Assembly (NCBI GenBank): GCA_018712245.1
Contig: DVHE01000014.1
Location: forward strand, 1 to 64,000
Source of the DNA: Candidatus Avoscillospira avicola
Lineage (GTDB): Bacteria > Bacillota > Clostridia > Oscillospirales > Oscillospiraceae
Direction: 5' to 3'
DNA length: 64,000 nt
The notes beneath the pieces are model-generated. The model had not been told where the DNA came from, searched no databases, and saw only the letters and a program-made list of their open reading frames with translations. The number at the start of each line of letters is the position of its first letter. Within the stretch, counting starts at the first letter, position 1. The translations under genes and the position numbers were made by a program. Positions 8,290-17,733 of this stretch are shown here, piece by piece.

Positions 8290-10299
8290 ATGAAAAAGCT
8301 GTGGCTGCTGCTGTCGCTCCTGCTCCTGACCGGATGTCAGGTCCGGCAGCCGATTGAAATGCCGGACGTCGGGCTGGAACCGGCGGTTGAAACTGCGGAG
8401 GCAGAGAAAAAGGCGGGGGAAGAGGCGGAGGACCCTGTGTTCCTGTTGGCGGACGCGGATGGTGTTACTGTGGGAGAGATCCCATCGAACATAGTGTGTA
8501 GCGAGGCGGAGCCGACGGAGTGCCTGGAGCTGCTCACGGTGCAAGCCAACCCAGAGGGCGCGTCGATCTTCGGGCCCATGGCGCAGACTGACGATTCCTA
8601 CCGTTTCTATTGCTATATGGCAGTGGCTCCGGACGGGGAGGACCTGGCCCTGTCCGTGGCGTGCCGAGCGGACGAGGCGGTGGTGAGCGCCCACTGTCCC
8701 GGCGACCAGAAACCCTATCTCCTGCTGGAAACGCCGGAGGGCCAGATTTTGCAGCTGCCGGACGATGAGCAGCGCATTTCCCTGGCAGAGCTATGGGACG
8801 GAGAGGCACGGTGGCTGGTGGGCTCGGCGGACGGTTTGCTGGCGCTCAGTGCCGACGGGCAGGCGGCGGCCTTCGATCTGAAGGGGCAGCTGCTTTGGAC
8901 TGAGGTCTTTTCCGGGACCATGGAGGCCGCTTATGTCACCGCCTCCAACGAAATCCGGGTGCTGACCCGGTGGGAATCCCTGCCCATGCTCCAGGCGGTG
9001 GACCTGGCCAGCGGCCAACTGACACCGGTGGGCGCTGTGCCTGAAGCGCTGTGCCAATGCCGCCTCTACCCCGGCGACCGGTGGGGCTATGACCTGTTGG
9101 CCCTGGACGGAAAGGCGATTTTCGGCTGGCGCGCCGGCGAGAACACCGTTTACCGCCTCTGCACCTTGTCCGATGTGTCGCTGGAAGCCGACCAGATCAA
9201 AGGACTGGCCTGCCTGGCGGAGGATTCCCTGCTGATTCTCTGTGAGACCGAAAATGGGGGAGTCTCGCGTATGTTCCTCTGGGCGTCGCCGGTGACGATG
9301 GAGCCGGTGGAGACGGCCAAGATTGTCCCTCTGGAGGAGGCTGCCTCCTACGACAAATCCACTGCCGTCGTCAAACGGGAGGAGGAGCTGGGACTCACCA
9401 TGGAAGTGCCGGAGGCCTATGCCTGGGACCTGATGTGCAACCTGTCGCCCCATGAACTCTTTTCCTTCTATGACGGCGAGACCCGGGCTGCCGCCACCGA
9501 GGAGCTGGAGGGTTACGGCTGGTGCTGGAGCGTAACGGCCTACACGCGGGAGGAGTATGAGTCCTTGTATGGGCGGGAGTTTGATACCTGGGTGGAGGGC
9601 GGACTGCTGCCGACAGCCCGCCAGCTGGGGCGAAATGACAGCTATATGTACCTATTCGAGTTTCCCAGCGATGTCCGCTATGACGCGACGTCTCCTGCAT
9701 CTGTGGAGTCCTATTATTTGCATTGGCTCAGCGGCTACGCCATGCTGACGGATTTCATGGCCCGGAATGACATTACCCCCAGCCCCGATTGGGACGCCGC
9801 CTACCGGAGGGAACTTATGGGAAAGTCCTCCTGCAATGGCGACTTTGAGATCATAGAATTTGGCTATGGTGACACGTCGGGTGCGGAACCGGCGCTCCTG
9901 GAGCTGGCCGCCCGCGTTCCCAATCTGTGCTGCTACGATGATGACGTGGCCCTCACCTGGCAGGACGCGCTGGTCTACCGTCTCAACTGTGCCTATCTGT
10001 CCAGCGATGTGGGCTGTTCCGAGGAAGAGAAGGCGCGGATTCTGGACTACGCCCGACCTGTACATATATACTCCATCTATTATAGTGAGCCCGGGTCCAA
10101 CAAGTCCACGGCCCTGTCCGCGCTCTATGACTTCACGGCCCAGCTGCAAGAGGAACCCACGCTGGCCGAAGCCTGTCAGTCGGAGGCCTGGGTCATCTAT
10201 GCCGCCGGGGATTACTGGTATCTGTCCTGGCCCGGCGGACGCTTGAAAACCAGTCCGCTGGAGGTTGAGGCGGAAATTCTGGAGAACTACGAGCCGTAA
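8290..10299 (+). CDS. Large lipoprotein of unknown function, partly beta-propeller-like
   Basis: The 669-residue product begins with a lipoprotein signal peptide, MKKLWLLLSLLLLTGC, with Cys16 as the lipidated residue. The ATG at 8290 is chosen because AAAGGAGG precedes it. Residues about 150-330 contain repeated short strands such as ADGQAAAFDLKGQLLWTEVF and VDLASGQLTPVG that recall PQQ/WD-type propeller blades. The C-terminal 300 residues are rich in Tyr, Trp and acidic residues and contain 'GYGWCWSVTAYTREEYESLYG'-like segments I cannot place in a family. It probably sits on the outer face of the membrane. It stands alone between two terminators, just upstream of spoIIR. Confidence 0.75.
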   Translation: MKKLWLLLSLLLLTGCQVRQPIEMPDVGLEPAVETAEAEKKAGEEAEDPVFLLADADGVTVGEIPSNIVCSEAEPTECLELLTVQANPEGASIFGPMAQTDDSYRFYCYMAVAPDGEDLALSVACRADEAVVSAHCPGDQKPYLLLETPEGQILQLPDDEQRISLAELWDGEARWLVGSADGLLALSADGQAAAFDLKGQLLWTEVFSGTMEAAYVTASNEIRVLTRWESLPMLQAVDLASGQLTPVGAVPEALCQCRLYPGDRWGYDLLALDGKAIFGWRAGENTVYRLCTLSDVSLEADQIKGLACLAEDSLLILCETENGGVSRMFLWASPVTMEPVETAKIVPLEEAASYDKSTAVVKREEELGLTMEVPEAYAWDLMCNLSPHELFSFYDGETRAAATEELEGYGWCWSVTAYTREEYESLYGREFDTWVEGGLLPTARQLGRNDSYMYLFEFPSDVRYDATSPASVESYYLHWLSGYAMLTDFMARNDITPSPDWDAAYRRELMGKSSCNGDFEIIEFGYGDTSGAEPALLELAARVPNLCCYDDDVALTWQDALVYRLNCAYLSSDVGCSEEEKARILDYARPVHIYSIYYSEPGSNKSTALSALYDFTAQLQEEPTLAEACQSEAWVIYAAGDYWYLSWPGGRLKTSPLEVEAEILENYEP

Positions 10300-10325
10300 C
10301 GGCGGCAGCCAACAGGATAAAGGCT

Positions 10326-10354
10326 GTATAAACCCGCAAAAAACCGTCCATAAT
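10326..10354 (+). promoter_or_regulatory. Candidate sigma-F promoter of spoIIR
   Basis: GTATA (10326-10330), 15-base spacer, GTCCATAAT (10346-10354). This fits the sigma-F pattern GYATA-N15-GGNNANAH-T closely (second -10 base differs). In Bacillus spoIIR is a known sigma-F gene, which supports the call. Confidence 0.55.
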
Positions 10355-10385
10355 CCAGATATCTACTCTGGAAATGGACGGTTTT
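10340..10385 (+). terminator. Strong terminator after the lipoprotein gene, overlapping the spoIIR leader
   Basis: A 12-base perfect stem, 10340-10351 with 10374-10385, with an inner CCAGA/TCTGG pair (10355-10359/10367-10371); the T-run is the end of the 3' arm. The 3' arm also contains GGACGG (10376-10381), the only candidate ribosome site for spoIIR at 10390. Confidence 0.7.
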
Positions 10386-10389
10386 ACTT

Positions 10390-11001
10390 ATGGTACTTAC
10401 GAAATCGAAAAAAGTGATTTTGGCCCTGGCTCTGGCTTTGGCAGCCACGGCCATCGCGGCGACGGCATTGCTGCGGGAACAGCAGGCCCTCTCTGAAAAG
10501 CTCATTCGACTGCACGTGGTGGCAAACTCCGATTCAGAGGCCGATCAGGCCGTCAAGCTCCGGGTCCGCGATGCTGTCTTGGCCGTGACGGAGCCCCTGA
10601 TGGAGGGGGCGGAGGACCCCTATGCGGCCTTGTCTGATGCACTGCCGGAGATTGAGTCGGCGGCAGTCAACTGCCTGGCGGCGCTGGGCGTGGCCGATCC
10701 CGTCACCGTCACCCTGGGGCAGGAGGCGTATCCCACCCGGGTCTACGAGAGCTTCTCCCTGCCGGCGGGGCAGTATACCTCCCTGCGGGTGACCATCGGG
10801 GCAGGGGAGGGCCGCAACTGGTGGTGCGTGGTGTTCCCCTCCCTTTGCTTTGCTGCCACTTCCTCGGACCTGGAGCGTGCCGCCGCCACGGCTGGCTTCA
10901 GCGACGGCGAGGTGCAGCTCATCACCGAGCCGGATTCGTACCAGCTGAAATTCAAAGCCATGGAGTGGGTGGAACAGCTGCGCCAATGGTTGCTGGGCTG
11001 A
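10390..11001 (+). CDS. spoIIR: Stage II sporulation protein R
   Basis: SpoIIR is the forespore-made signalling protein that triggers SpoIIGA processing of pro-sigma-E in the mother cell. The 203-residue product has an N-terminal hydrophobic export segment (about 9-28) followed by the family block LIRLHVVANSDSEADQAVKLRVRDAVL. The C-terminal half has ESFSLPAGQYTSLRVTIGAGEGRNWWCVVFPSLCF, also characteristic. Length is normal. Its stop codon is directly followed by the stop of the convergent antiporter gene, with no spacer. The likely sigma-F promoter upstream indicates forespore expression. Confidence 0.93.
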   Translation: MVLTKSKKVILALALALAATAIAATALLREQQALSEKLIRLHVVANSDSEADQAVKLRVRDAVLAVTEPLMEGAEDPYAALSDALPEIESAAVNCLAALGVADPVTVTLGQEAYPTRVYESFSLPAGQYTSLRVTIGAGEGRNWWCVVFPSLCFAATSSDLERAAATAGFSDGEVQLITEPDSYQLKFKAMEWVEQLRQWLLG

Positions 11002-11934
11002 TTATTTCAGCAGCAGATACGCGAAATATCCGCCGTAGGACAAGAGCATCAGCGCGCCGTGCCACCAGACCAGCTTGCCCCGAAGGCCGCACAGCCACAG
11101 CAGGACGCCGGCGCCGATGGCTACCAGTGTGTCGATGCGGAAGGCCGCGGCAAAGGGTACCGGGATGATGATGGCGGATAGGCCCACCACAAAGAGAATG
11201 TTGAAGATGTTGCTGCCGACAATGTTGCCGATGGCGATGTCGGCATTGCCCTTGCGGGCGGCCATCACCGAGGTGAACAGCTCCGGCAGCGAGGTGCCCA
11301 GCGCGACGATGGTCAAACCGATGAACCGCTCGCTGAGGCCGAGGATGCGCGCGATGGCGGTGGCGGCGTCGATGGCCAGGTTGCTGCCCAGAATGATCAG
11401 GCCCAGGCCCAGCACAGTCCAGAAGAGACACTTGGGCAGGGAAAGGTCCCGAACGAACTCATAGCCGTTGGGGTCCGGGTGCTTCTTGGCGTTATAGAGC
11501 AGGTAGCCGATGTAGCCGATGAACAGTACGGCCATAATCAGGCCATCTCCCAGGGATACGGTGCCGTCCCAGCCCAGGGCCAGCAGTACGCCGGAGATCA
11601 GCAGCATAAAGGGGATGTCCAACTTGATCGTCGCCTTGGCCACGGCCACCGGGACGATCAGGGAAGAAAGTCCCAGGATGATCAGAATGTTGAGAATGTT
11701 GCTGCCGACGATGTTGCCGATGGTGATGTCGGCGCTGCCCTTCAGGGCGGCGGAGATGCTGACGGCGGCCTCCGGCGCGCTGGTGCCCATGGCCACGATG
11801 GTCAGTCCGATCACCAGCTGCGGGATGCGGAACTTCCGGGCGATGCCGGCGGCGCCGTCCACAAACCAGTCGGCGCCCTTGACCAGCAGTACGAAGCCCA
11901 GGGCCAAGAGCAATAATTCCAGAATCATTTGCAT
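11002..11934 (-). CDS. Cation/Ca2+ exchanger of the CaCA family (YrbG type)
   Basis: The 310-residue membrane protein has two inverted Na_Ca_ex repeats, each with the ion-binding signature: GTSAPEAAVSISAALKGSAD with GNIVGSNILN in the first half and GTSLPELFTSVMAARKGNAD with GNIVGSNIFN in the second. About ten helices are expected. The family exchanges Ca2+ (or other divalent ions) for Na+ or H+. The ATG at 11934 has GAGGG seven bases upstream. The long leader looks like a manganese riboswitch, which suggests that Mn2+ export is the true or an additional role here; that substrate assignment is inference. Confidence 0.9.
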   Translation of the reverse strand: MQMILELLLLALGFVLLVKGADWFVDGAAGIARKFRIPQLVIGLTIVAMGTSAPEAAVSISAALKGSADITIGNIVGSNILNILIILGLSSLIVPVAVAKATIKLDIPFMLLISGVLLALGWDGTVSLGDGLIMAVLFIGYIGYLLYNAKKHPDPNGYEFVRDLSLPKCLFWTVLGLGLIILGSNLAIDAATAIARILGLSERFIGLTIVALGTSLPELFTSVMAARKGNADIAIGNIVGSNIFNILFVVGLSAIIIPVPFAAAFRIDTLVAIGAGVLLWLCGLRGKLVWWHGALMLLSYGGYFAYLLLK

Positions 11935-11964
11935 GTGTTTCCCTCTTTTCCTTGATAAAGCCGT

Positions 11965-12005
11965 GAAAAGCGAGACTTTGCTGCGAATAACAGCAAAGTC
12001 TCGCT
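11965..12005 (-). terminator. Riboswitch-linked terminator in the antiporter leader
   Basis: A perfect 15-base stem, 11969-11983 with 11991-12005, 7-base loop, then TTTTC on the minus strand (complement of 11965-11968). It stands between the promoter and the coding start, so it must be read through for expression. Confidence 0.85.
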
Positions 12006-12091
12006 ACTTCGTTATAGGCCGGATCTATATAAGAACGTCATGACGGCGCTATACCCACGGGGCAGACCCATGGAAGCTACTCCCTAAGCGA
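12006..12091 (-). ncRNA. Probable yybP-ykoY (Mn2+) riboswitch aptamer
   Basis: The minus-strand leader contains UUAGGGAGUAGCUUCC (about 12073-12088), close to the hallmark GGGGAGUAG loop of yybP-ykoY, and further on CCGUCAUGACGUUC, matching in place the CGUCAAC-type second loop of known examples. CUUCG (12089-12093) and CGAAG (12007-12011) can close the element, the first arm partly upstream of the predicted start site. A strong promoter lies just upstream and an intrinsic terminator just downstream, the usual design for Mn2+-induced read-through. Controlled genes of this class are Mn2+ exporters or related cation transporters, which fits the antiporter. I could not run a covariance model. 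Confidence 0.7.
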
Positions 12092-12096
12092 AGAAT

Positions 12097-12125
12097 ATTA
12101 TACACAGCCTGTCCCGGCCCGTCAA
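12097..12125 (-). promoter_or_regulatory. Strong sigma-A promoter of the riboswitch/antiporter transcript
   Basis: Minus-strand TTGACG (12120-12125), 17-base spacer, TATAAT (12097-12102); predicted start near 12090. Confidence 0.85.
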
Positions 12126-12160
12126 GGGGAAAAATGGGTGGTTTTGCAGGAAGCAAAATA

Positions 12161-12189
12161 GGAAAATCCCCGCCCGGCAGCGGGCGGGG
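12161..12189 (-). terminator. Terminator of glnS
   Basis: Nine-base GC stem CCCCGCCCG/CGGGCGGGG (12168-12176/12181-12189), GCAG loop, T-rich tract on the minus strand (complement of 12163-12167). The plus strand also has a T-run (12195-12199). Confidence 0.8.
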
Positions 12190-12200
12190 CAGTGTTTTTC

Positions 12201-13880
<1,680 letters not shown>

Positions 13881-13917
13881 GGACACATCCTCCTAGGTAC
13901 AACATTTCTGAAATGCA

Positions 13918-13946
13918 ATTATACCTTATTTTTCCCGCCGGCGCAA
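13918..13946 (-). promoter_or_regulatory. Sigma-A promoter of glnS
   Basis: Minus-strand TTGCGC (13941-13946), 17-base spacer, TATAAT (13918-13923). Confidence 0.75.
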
Positions 13947-13975
13947 CGACTTTTGCGGCTTTTTTCTGCTCTGTG

Positions 13976-14005
13976 AAAAAACTGGTGCGGGGCGATTCAT
14001 CCCGC
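13976..14005 (-). terminator. Terminator overlapping the end of the GNAT gene
   Basis: GCGGG/CCCGC stem (13987-13991/14001-14005) followed on the minus strand by ACCAG and six Ts (complement of 13976-13981). The stem includes the stop codon region. Confidence 0.55.
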
Positions 14006-14572
14006 CGCGCCGTGGCCGCCGGACATCTCGCTGCGATACAGGATACTGACCTCGCTCCGTTCCACCGTGCCGCAGCTTGTCTCATAGGGAACGGTCTTAT
14101 AGTAGTGCAGGCCGCATTTTTCGGCGACCCGGGCAGACTGGCGATTCCAGTCGAAATGGCCGATCAGAATGAAATCCAGGCCCGCAGCGGTGAAGAGATA
14201 GTCCAAAACGGCCTTGACCGCCTCGGGCATCAGCCCCTGTCCCCAGTAGTCCTTGGAGAGAACGTACCCCAGAGACCGGCCCTTGAGATCGTCCAGTTCG
14301 GGGAACTGGGCCTCGCTGTAGGCTTCAACGCCCACGGAACCGATGACCTTGCCCTGGTACTCCAGCGCGAAGGTTTTCTTATTCTCAATAAAGCGGCCAA
14401 GGATGCGCCGTGATTCATCCCGACTGCGGTGGGGCGTCCAGCCGGCCATCTGGCCGACACCGTCTACGCTGGCATAGGCGTAGAAATCCTCCAGGTCCGT
14501 TTCCCGCCAGGGACGCAGGGTGAGCCGCGCCGTGCGCAGTGTCACCCGGGAGAGATCGATCGCGGGGTTCAT
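13997..14572 (-). CDS. GNAT N-acetyltransferase (RimJ/RimL-like)
   Basis: The 191-residue product has the RimJ/RimL-type layout: RLTLRPWRETDLEDFYAY at the N-terminus, IGSVGVEAYS in the core strand, and the acetyl-CoA loop region LGYVLSKDYWGQGLMPEAVKAVLDYLF, ending RVAEKCGLHYYK. Members acetylate ribosomal protein N-termini, amino groups of antibiotics or small molecules; the substrate cannot be read from sequence. The ATG at 14572 is chosen because GAGGAGG lies seven bases upstream; an in-frame ATG at 14620 has no such site and overlaps the promoter. Confidence 0.88.
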   Translation of the reverse strand: MNPAIDLSRVTLRTARLTLRPWRETDLEDFYAYASVDGVGQMAGWTPHRSRDESRRILGRFIENKKTFALEYQGKVIGSVGVEAYSEAQFPELDDLKGRSLGYVLSKDYWGQGLMPEAVKAVLDYLFTAAGLDFILIGHFDWNRQSARVAEKCGLHYYKTVPYETSCGTVERSEVSILYRSEMSGGHGAAG

Positions 14573-14602
14573 ATCGCTTCCTCCTCGCATAATATTGAAA
14601 AG

Positions 14603-14631
14603 AGTATAGCATAGCCGCACGACGCGGTCAA
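14603..14631 (-). promoter_or_regulatory. Sigma-A promoter of the GNAT gene
   Basis: Minus-strand TTGACC (14626-14631), 17-base spacer, TATACT (14603-14608). Confidence 0.8.
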
Positions 14632-14722
14632 GGCGGCGGGCTTGGATGCGAGACGGCTCTGCCGCCGGGCCGCGCAGACGCCGCGGCTCCCATTGGAAGA
14701 ATATGAAGAAACTGAAAATTCG

Positions 14723-14763
14723 GCGCCGATTTGAAAATTAAGGCTATGCAAATCGGCGCTTTT
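14723..14763 (+). promoter_or_regulatory. Terminator-like hairpin ahead of pyrH
   Basis: An 11-base perfect stem GCGCCGATTTG/CAAATCGGCGC (14723-14733/14749-14759), 15-base loop, then TTTTC. No plus-strand gene lies upstream, so this is either a leader attenuator for the pyrH operon or shields it from stray transcription. A possible -10 (TAGAAT, 14768-14773) follows, without a clear -35. The rest of the 14632-14833 gap is GC-rich and shows nothing else. Confidence 0.5.
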
Positions 14764-14833
14764 CATATAGAATAGATACCAGCATACGACGGGGGCGCTG
14801 CCTCCCGGTGGAGCAAAAGGAGTGTATCCTGTG

Positions 14834-15559
14834 ATGAACCAACCCAAATATAAGCGCGTGCTTTTAAAAATCAGCGGTGAAGCGCTGGCCGGTCAGCAGC
14901 ACCGAGGCCTGGACTTCCAGGTGATCGGCGAGGTGTGCGACGTGGTCAAAAAATGCGTGGAGCTGGGCGTCCAGGTGGGCATCGTCGTGGGCGGCGGAAA
15001 CTTCTGGCGCGGCCTCAAGGACGGCGGAGACCGGATGGAGCGTACCCGGGCCGACCATATGGGAATGCTGGCCACGGTTATCAACGCCCTGGCCGTGGCG
15101 GATTGCCTGGAGCAGCGGGGCGTGGAGGTCCGCGTCCAGACGGCCATCGCCATGAACGCCATTGCGGAGCCATACATTCGCGGCAAGGCCATCCGCCATC
15201 TGGAAAAGGGTCGCGTGGTGATCTTCGGTTGCGGCACCGGCAACCCCTATTTCTCCACGGATACCGGCGCTGTGCTGCGGGCTGCGGAGATCGAGGCGGA
15301 CGCCATCCTCCTGGCCAAGAACATCGACGGCGTCTACAGCGCTGATCCCATGAAGGACCCCACCGCCGTCAAGTTTGACGAGATCACCTATGACGAGATT
15401 CTCGCCCGGCATTTGATGGTAATGGACTCCACGGCCACCTCGCTGTCTATGGACAACCATATCCCCATTGTTTTGTTTGCACTGAAAGATCCCGAAAATA
15501 TTCTGCGCGTCGTGATGGGCGAGCAGGTTGGAACAATCGTGAAGGAGGCACTTTCGTAA
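14834..15559 (+). CDS. pyrH: UMP kinase
   Basis: Bacterial UMP kinase of the amino-acid-kinase fold makes UDP for nucleic acid and wall precursors. The 241-residue product shows [14 protein letters not shown] at the start, the nucleotide site [25 protein letters not shown], and the C-terminal [23 protein letters not shown] block. AAGGAG (14817-14822) precedes both GTG at 14831 and ATG at 14834; the ATG is taken. It is the first gene of the long plus-strand cluster and shares one base with frr. Confidence 0.95.
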   Translation: MNQPKYKRVLLKISGEALAGQQHRGLDFQVIGEVCDVVKKCVELGVQVGIVVGGGNFWRGLKDGGDRMERTRADHMGMLATVINALAVADCLEQRGVEVRVQTAIAMNAIAEPYIRGKAIRHLEKGRVVIFGCGTGNPYFSTDTGAVLRAAEIEADAILLAKNIDGVYSADPMKDPTAVKFDEITYDEILARHLMVMDSTATSLSMDNHIPIVLFALKDPENILRVVMGEQVGTIVKEALS

Positions 15560-16110
15560 TGGCTGATTTTCAGGAATTCACCCGTAAAATGGAAAAGACC
15601 CTGGAGGTGCTGGGCAGTCAGTTCGGCTCCGTCCGGGCAGGCCGGGCCAACGCCCAGGTGCTGGATCGAATCACCGTCTCTTATTATGGTCAGGATACAC
15701 CCGTCGGCCAGGTAGCCAGCATTTCCTCTCCCGATCCCCGGACGCTGGTAATTCAGCCCTGGGACAGCAGCCTTTTGAAGCCCATTGAGAAGGCCATCCA
15801 GCTCTCCGACCTGGGTATCAACCCCCAGAATGACGGCAGAATCATTCGCCTGGTCTTCCCGCAGCTCACTGAGGAGCGCCGCAAGGACCTCACCAAGCAG
15901 GTGAAAAAGTACGCGGAGGACGCCAAAGTGGCCGTCCGCAACATCCGCCGGGACGGCATGGACGCCCTCAAGAAGCAGCTCAAGAAGAGCGAGATCACCG
16001 AGGACGATCAGAAGAAGGGGGAAAAAGACCTCCAGGAGCTGACGGACAAGTATATCAAAAAGGTCGACGACCTCTGCGCCAAAAAAGAAAAAGAACTGAT
16101 GGAGATCTAA
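15559..16110 (+). CDS. frr: Ribosome recycling factor
   Basis: RRF releases ribosomes from mRNA after termination together with EF-G. The 183-residue product has the normal length and landmarks: M(E)KTLEVLGSQFGSVRAGRANAQVLDRI at the N-terminus, the hinge region with VASISSPDPRTLVIQPWD, and the helical tail of charged residues ending in DDLCAKKEKELMEI. Its ATG overlaps the pyrH stop (TAATG). A very stable hairpin follows before uppS. Confidence 0.97.
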   Translation: MADFQEFTRKMEKTLEVLGSQFGSVRAGRANAQVLDRITVSYYGQDTPVGQVASISSPDPRTLVIQPWDSSLLKPIEKAIQLSDLGINPQNDGRIIRLVFPQLTEERRKDLTKQVKKYAEDAKVAVRNIRRDGMDALKKQLKKSEITEDDQKKGEKDLQELTDKYIKKVDDLCAKKEKELMEI

Positions 16111-16115
16111 ATCTC

Positions 16116-16148
16116 CCGCTTAAAAGCCGCCTTCGGCGGCTTTTAAGC
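16116..16148 (+). terminator. Perfect 15-base hairpin between frr and uppS
   Basis: Stem 16116-16130 with 16134-16148 and a TTC loop; the T-run is inside the 3' arm. It may partly terminate or stabilise the upstream message, since uppS lacks an obvious promoter of its own. Confidence 0.6.
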
Positions 16149-16167
16149 GCATATAAGGAAGAGAACC

Positions 16168-16905
16168 ATGCCACTTTTTAAGAAAAAAACGACTTCGGCG
16201 GCGCAGCTGCCGCCGCCCAGGCATATCGCCATCATCATGGACGGCAACGGACGCTGGGCCACACGGAAGGGACTGCCCAGAACGGCGGGCCATGCCGCCG
16301 GCAGCGAGGTGTTTCGGCGGATTGCCACCTATTGCCGGGACATCGGCGTAGAGTACCTGACGGTCTATGCCTTTTCCACAGAGAACTGGAAGCGCTCGGA
16401 GGAAGAGGTCAGCGCCATCATGGGGCTTTTGAAGCAGTACCTCTTTGAGGCCCTGGAGAAGATGGAGCGGGATAAGATCCGTTTGAAGTTCTTCGGCGAC
16501 CTGCGCCGCCTCTCTCCGGAGCTGCTGGAACTCATTGACCGCACCGACAAGACTTCGGCCAAGTACCAGGGCTTCCAGGCCAACATCTGCCTCAACTACG
16601 GCGGACGGGACGAGATCGTCCATGCCGCCAGGGCCTTTGCCCAGGCCTGTACCACCGGAGAGGCCAAGCCGGAGGATTTGACGGAGTCTGTTTTCTCCGA
16701 CTATCTCTACTCCGCCGGCATCCCGGACCCGGACCTCATCATTCGCCCCAGCGGCGAGATTCGAATTTCTAATTTTTTGTTATGGCAGTCGGCCTATGCG
16801 GAATACTATTTTACAGACGTTCTCTGGCCCGACTTTACCCCCGCGGAACTTGACAAGGCCATTGCCGCCTTCCATAGGCGCAATCGCCGGTTTGGAGGCG
16901 TGTAA
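16168..16905 (+). CDS. uppS: Undecaprenyl diphosphate synthase (isoprenyl transferase)
   Basis: The cis-prenyltransferase builds the C55 lipid carrier for peptidoglycan from FPP and IPP. The 245-residue product has the catalytic loop HIAIIMDGNGRWA (about 19-31), YLTVYAFSTENWKR, and the C-terminal PDPDLIIRPSGEIRISNFLLWQ with the Arg and Ser residues that bind diphosphate, then the dimer segment FTDVLWPDF. It sits in the usual place between frr and cdsA. A short Lys-rich N-terminus precedes the domain. Confidence 0.97.
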   Translation: MPLFKKKTTSAAQLPPPRHIAIIMDGNGRWATRKGLPRTAGHAAGSEVFRRIATYCRDIGVEYLTVYAFSTENWKRSEEEVSAIMGLLKQYLFEALEKMERDKIRLKFFGDLRRLSPELLELIDRTDKTSAKYQGFQANICLNYGGRDEIVHAARAFAQACTTGEAKPEDLTESVFSDYLYSAGIPDPDLIIRPSGEIRISNFLLWQSAYAEYYFTDVLWPDFTPAELDKAIAAFHRRNRRFGGV

Positions 16906-16908
16906 GCT

Positions 16909-17733
16909 GTGAAAACCAGAATTATTGTCGCGGCAGTGGGACTCCCGCTGCTGCTGGTGGTGCTGCTGGTGCTGCCGCCGGTGGCCACGGCGATCCTGGT
17001 GGGCGCCATGTCGGTCATTGCTGTGTATGAGCTGATGTACCAGACGGGCCTGGCCCGCAATCTCTATCTCATGGTTCTCTCCGGGGTGATGGCGCTGGCT
17101 GTCTCGCTGTGGAGCTGCGGCGGCTGCGAGTGGACCCCGGCGCTGGTGGGAATCTGGGTCTATCTGACTGCCATGGCGGCGGTGATGCTGGCCTCCCACA
17201 CGGCACTGAAATTTGAGACTGTCTGTGTGAGTATGTTTGCCGGAATCGTCATTCCGCTGATGCTCTCCTCCCTCACGCGGCTGCTCTTCCTGGAGTATGG
17301 CCGTTTCTACATCCTGATCCCGCTGATCCTGGCCTTTTCCGCTGATACCGGTGCGTATTTTGTGGGCTGTGCCTTCGGCCGCCACAAGCTGGCGCCGGTC
17401 ATCAGCCCCAAAAAGACCTGGGAGGGCGTGGCCGGCGGCGTGGCCGCGGCGGTGGTAATGATGCTCCTCTATGCTGTCATCCTGGATCTGGCCTTCTCCT
17501 TTGAAGTCAGCCTGGGCGCCGCGCTGCTCTATGGCCTCCTGGGCTCCACCGTCAGCGTGGTGGGGGATTTGACCTTCTCAGTCATCAAGCGCCAGACCGG
17601 GATCAAGGACTTCGGCTTCCTGCTGCCCGGCCACGGCGGCATTTTGGACCGGTTTGACAGTATGATTTTTGTGGCGCCCCTGGCGGAGAGCCTTCTTCTT
17701 CTGCTGCCGCTGATCGTGGGAGAAGCAGCATGA
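16909..17733 (+). CDS. cdsA: Phosphatidate cytidylyltransferase (CDP-DAG synthase)
   Basis: CdsA makes CDP-diacylglycerol for membrane phospholipids. The 274-residue product is strongly hydrophobic with about eight helices and carries the family signature near its C-terminus, GSTVSVVGDLTFSVIKRQTGIKDFG...LPGHGGILDRFDS, including the metal-binding acidic residues. The start is GTG, with GGAGG ten bases upstream inside the uppS end. It overlaps dxr by four bases (ATGA). Confidence 0.95.
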   Translation: MKTRIIVAAVGLPLLLVVLLVLPPVATAILVGAMSVIAVYELMYQTGLARNLYLMVLSGVMALAVSLWSCGGCEWTPALVGIWVYLTAMAAVMLASHTALKFETVCVSMFAGIVIPLMLSSLTRLLFLEYGRFYILIPLILAFSADTGAYFVGCAFGRHKLAPVISPKKTWEGVAGGVAAAVVMMLLYAVILDLAFSFEVSLGAALLYGLLGSTVSVVGDLTFSVIKRQTGIKDFGFLLPGHGGILDRFDSMIFVAPLAESLLLLLPLIVGEAA

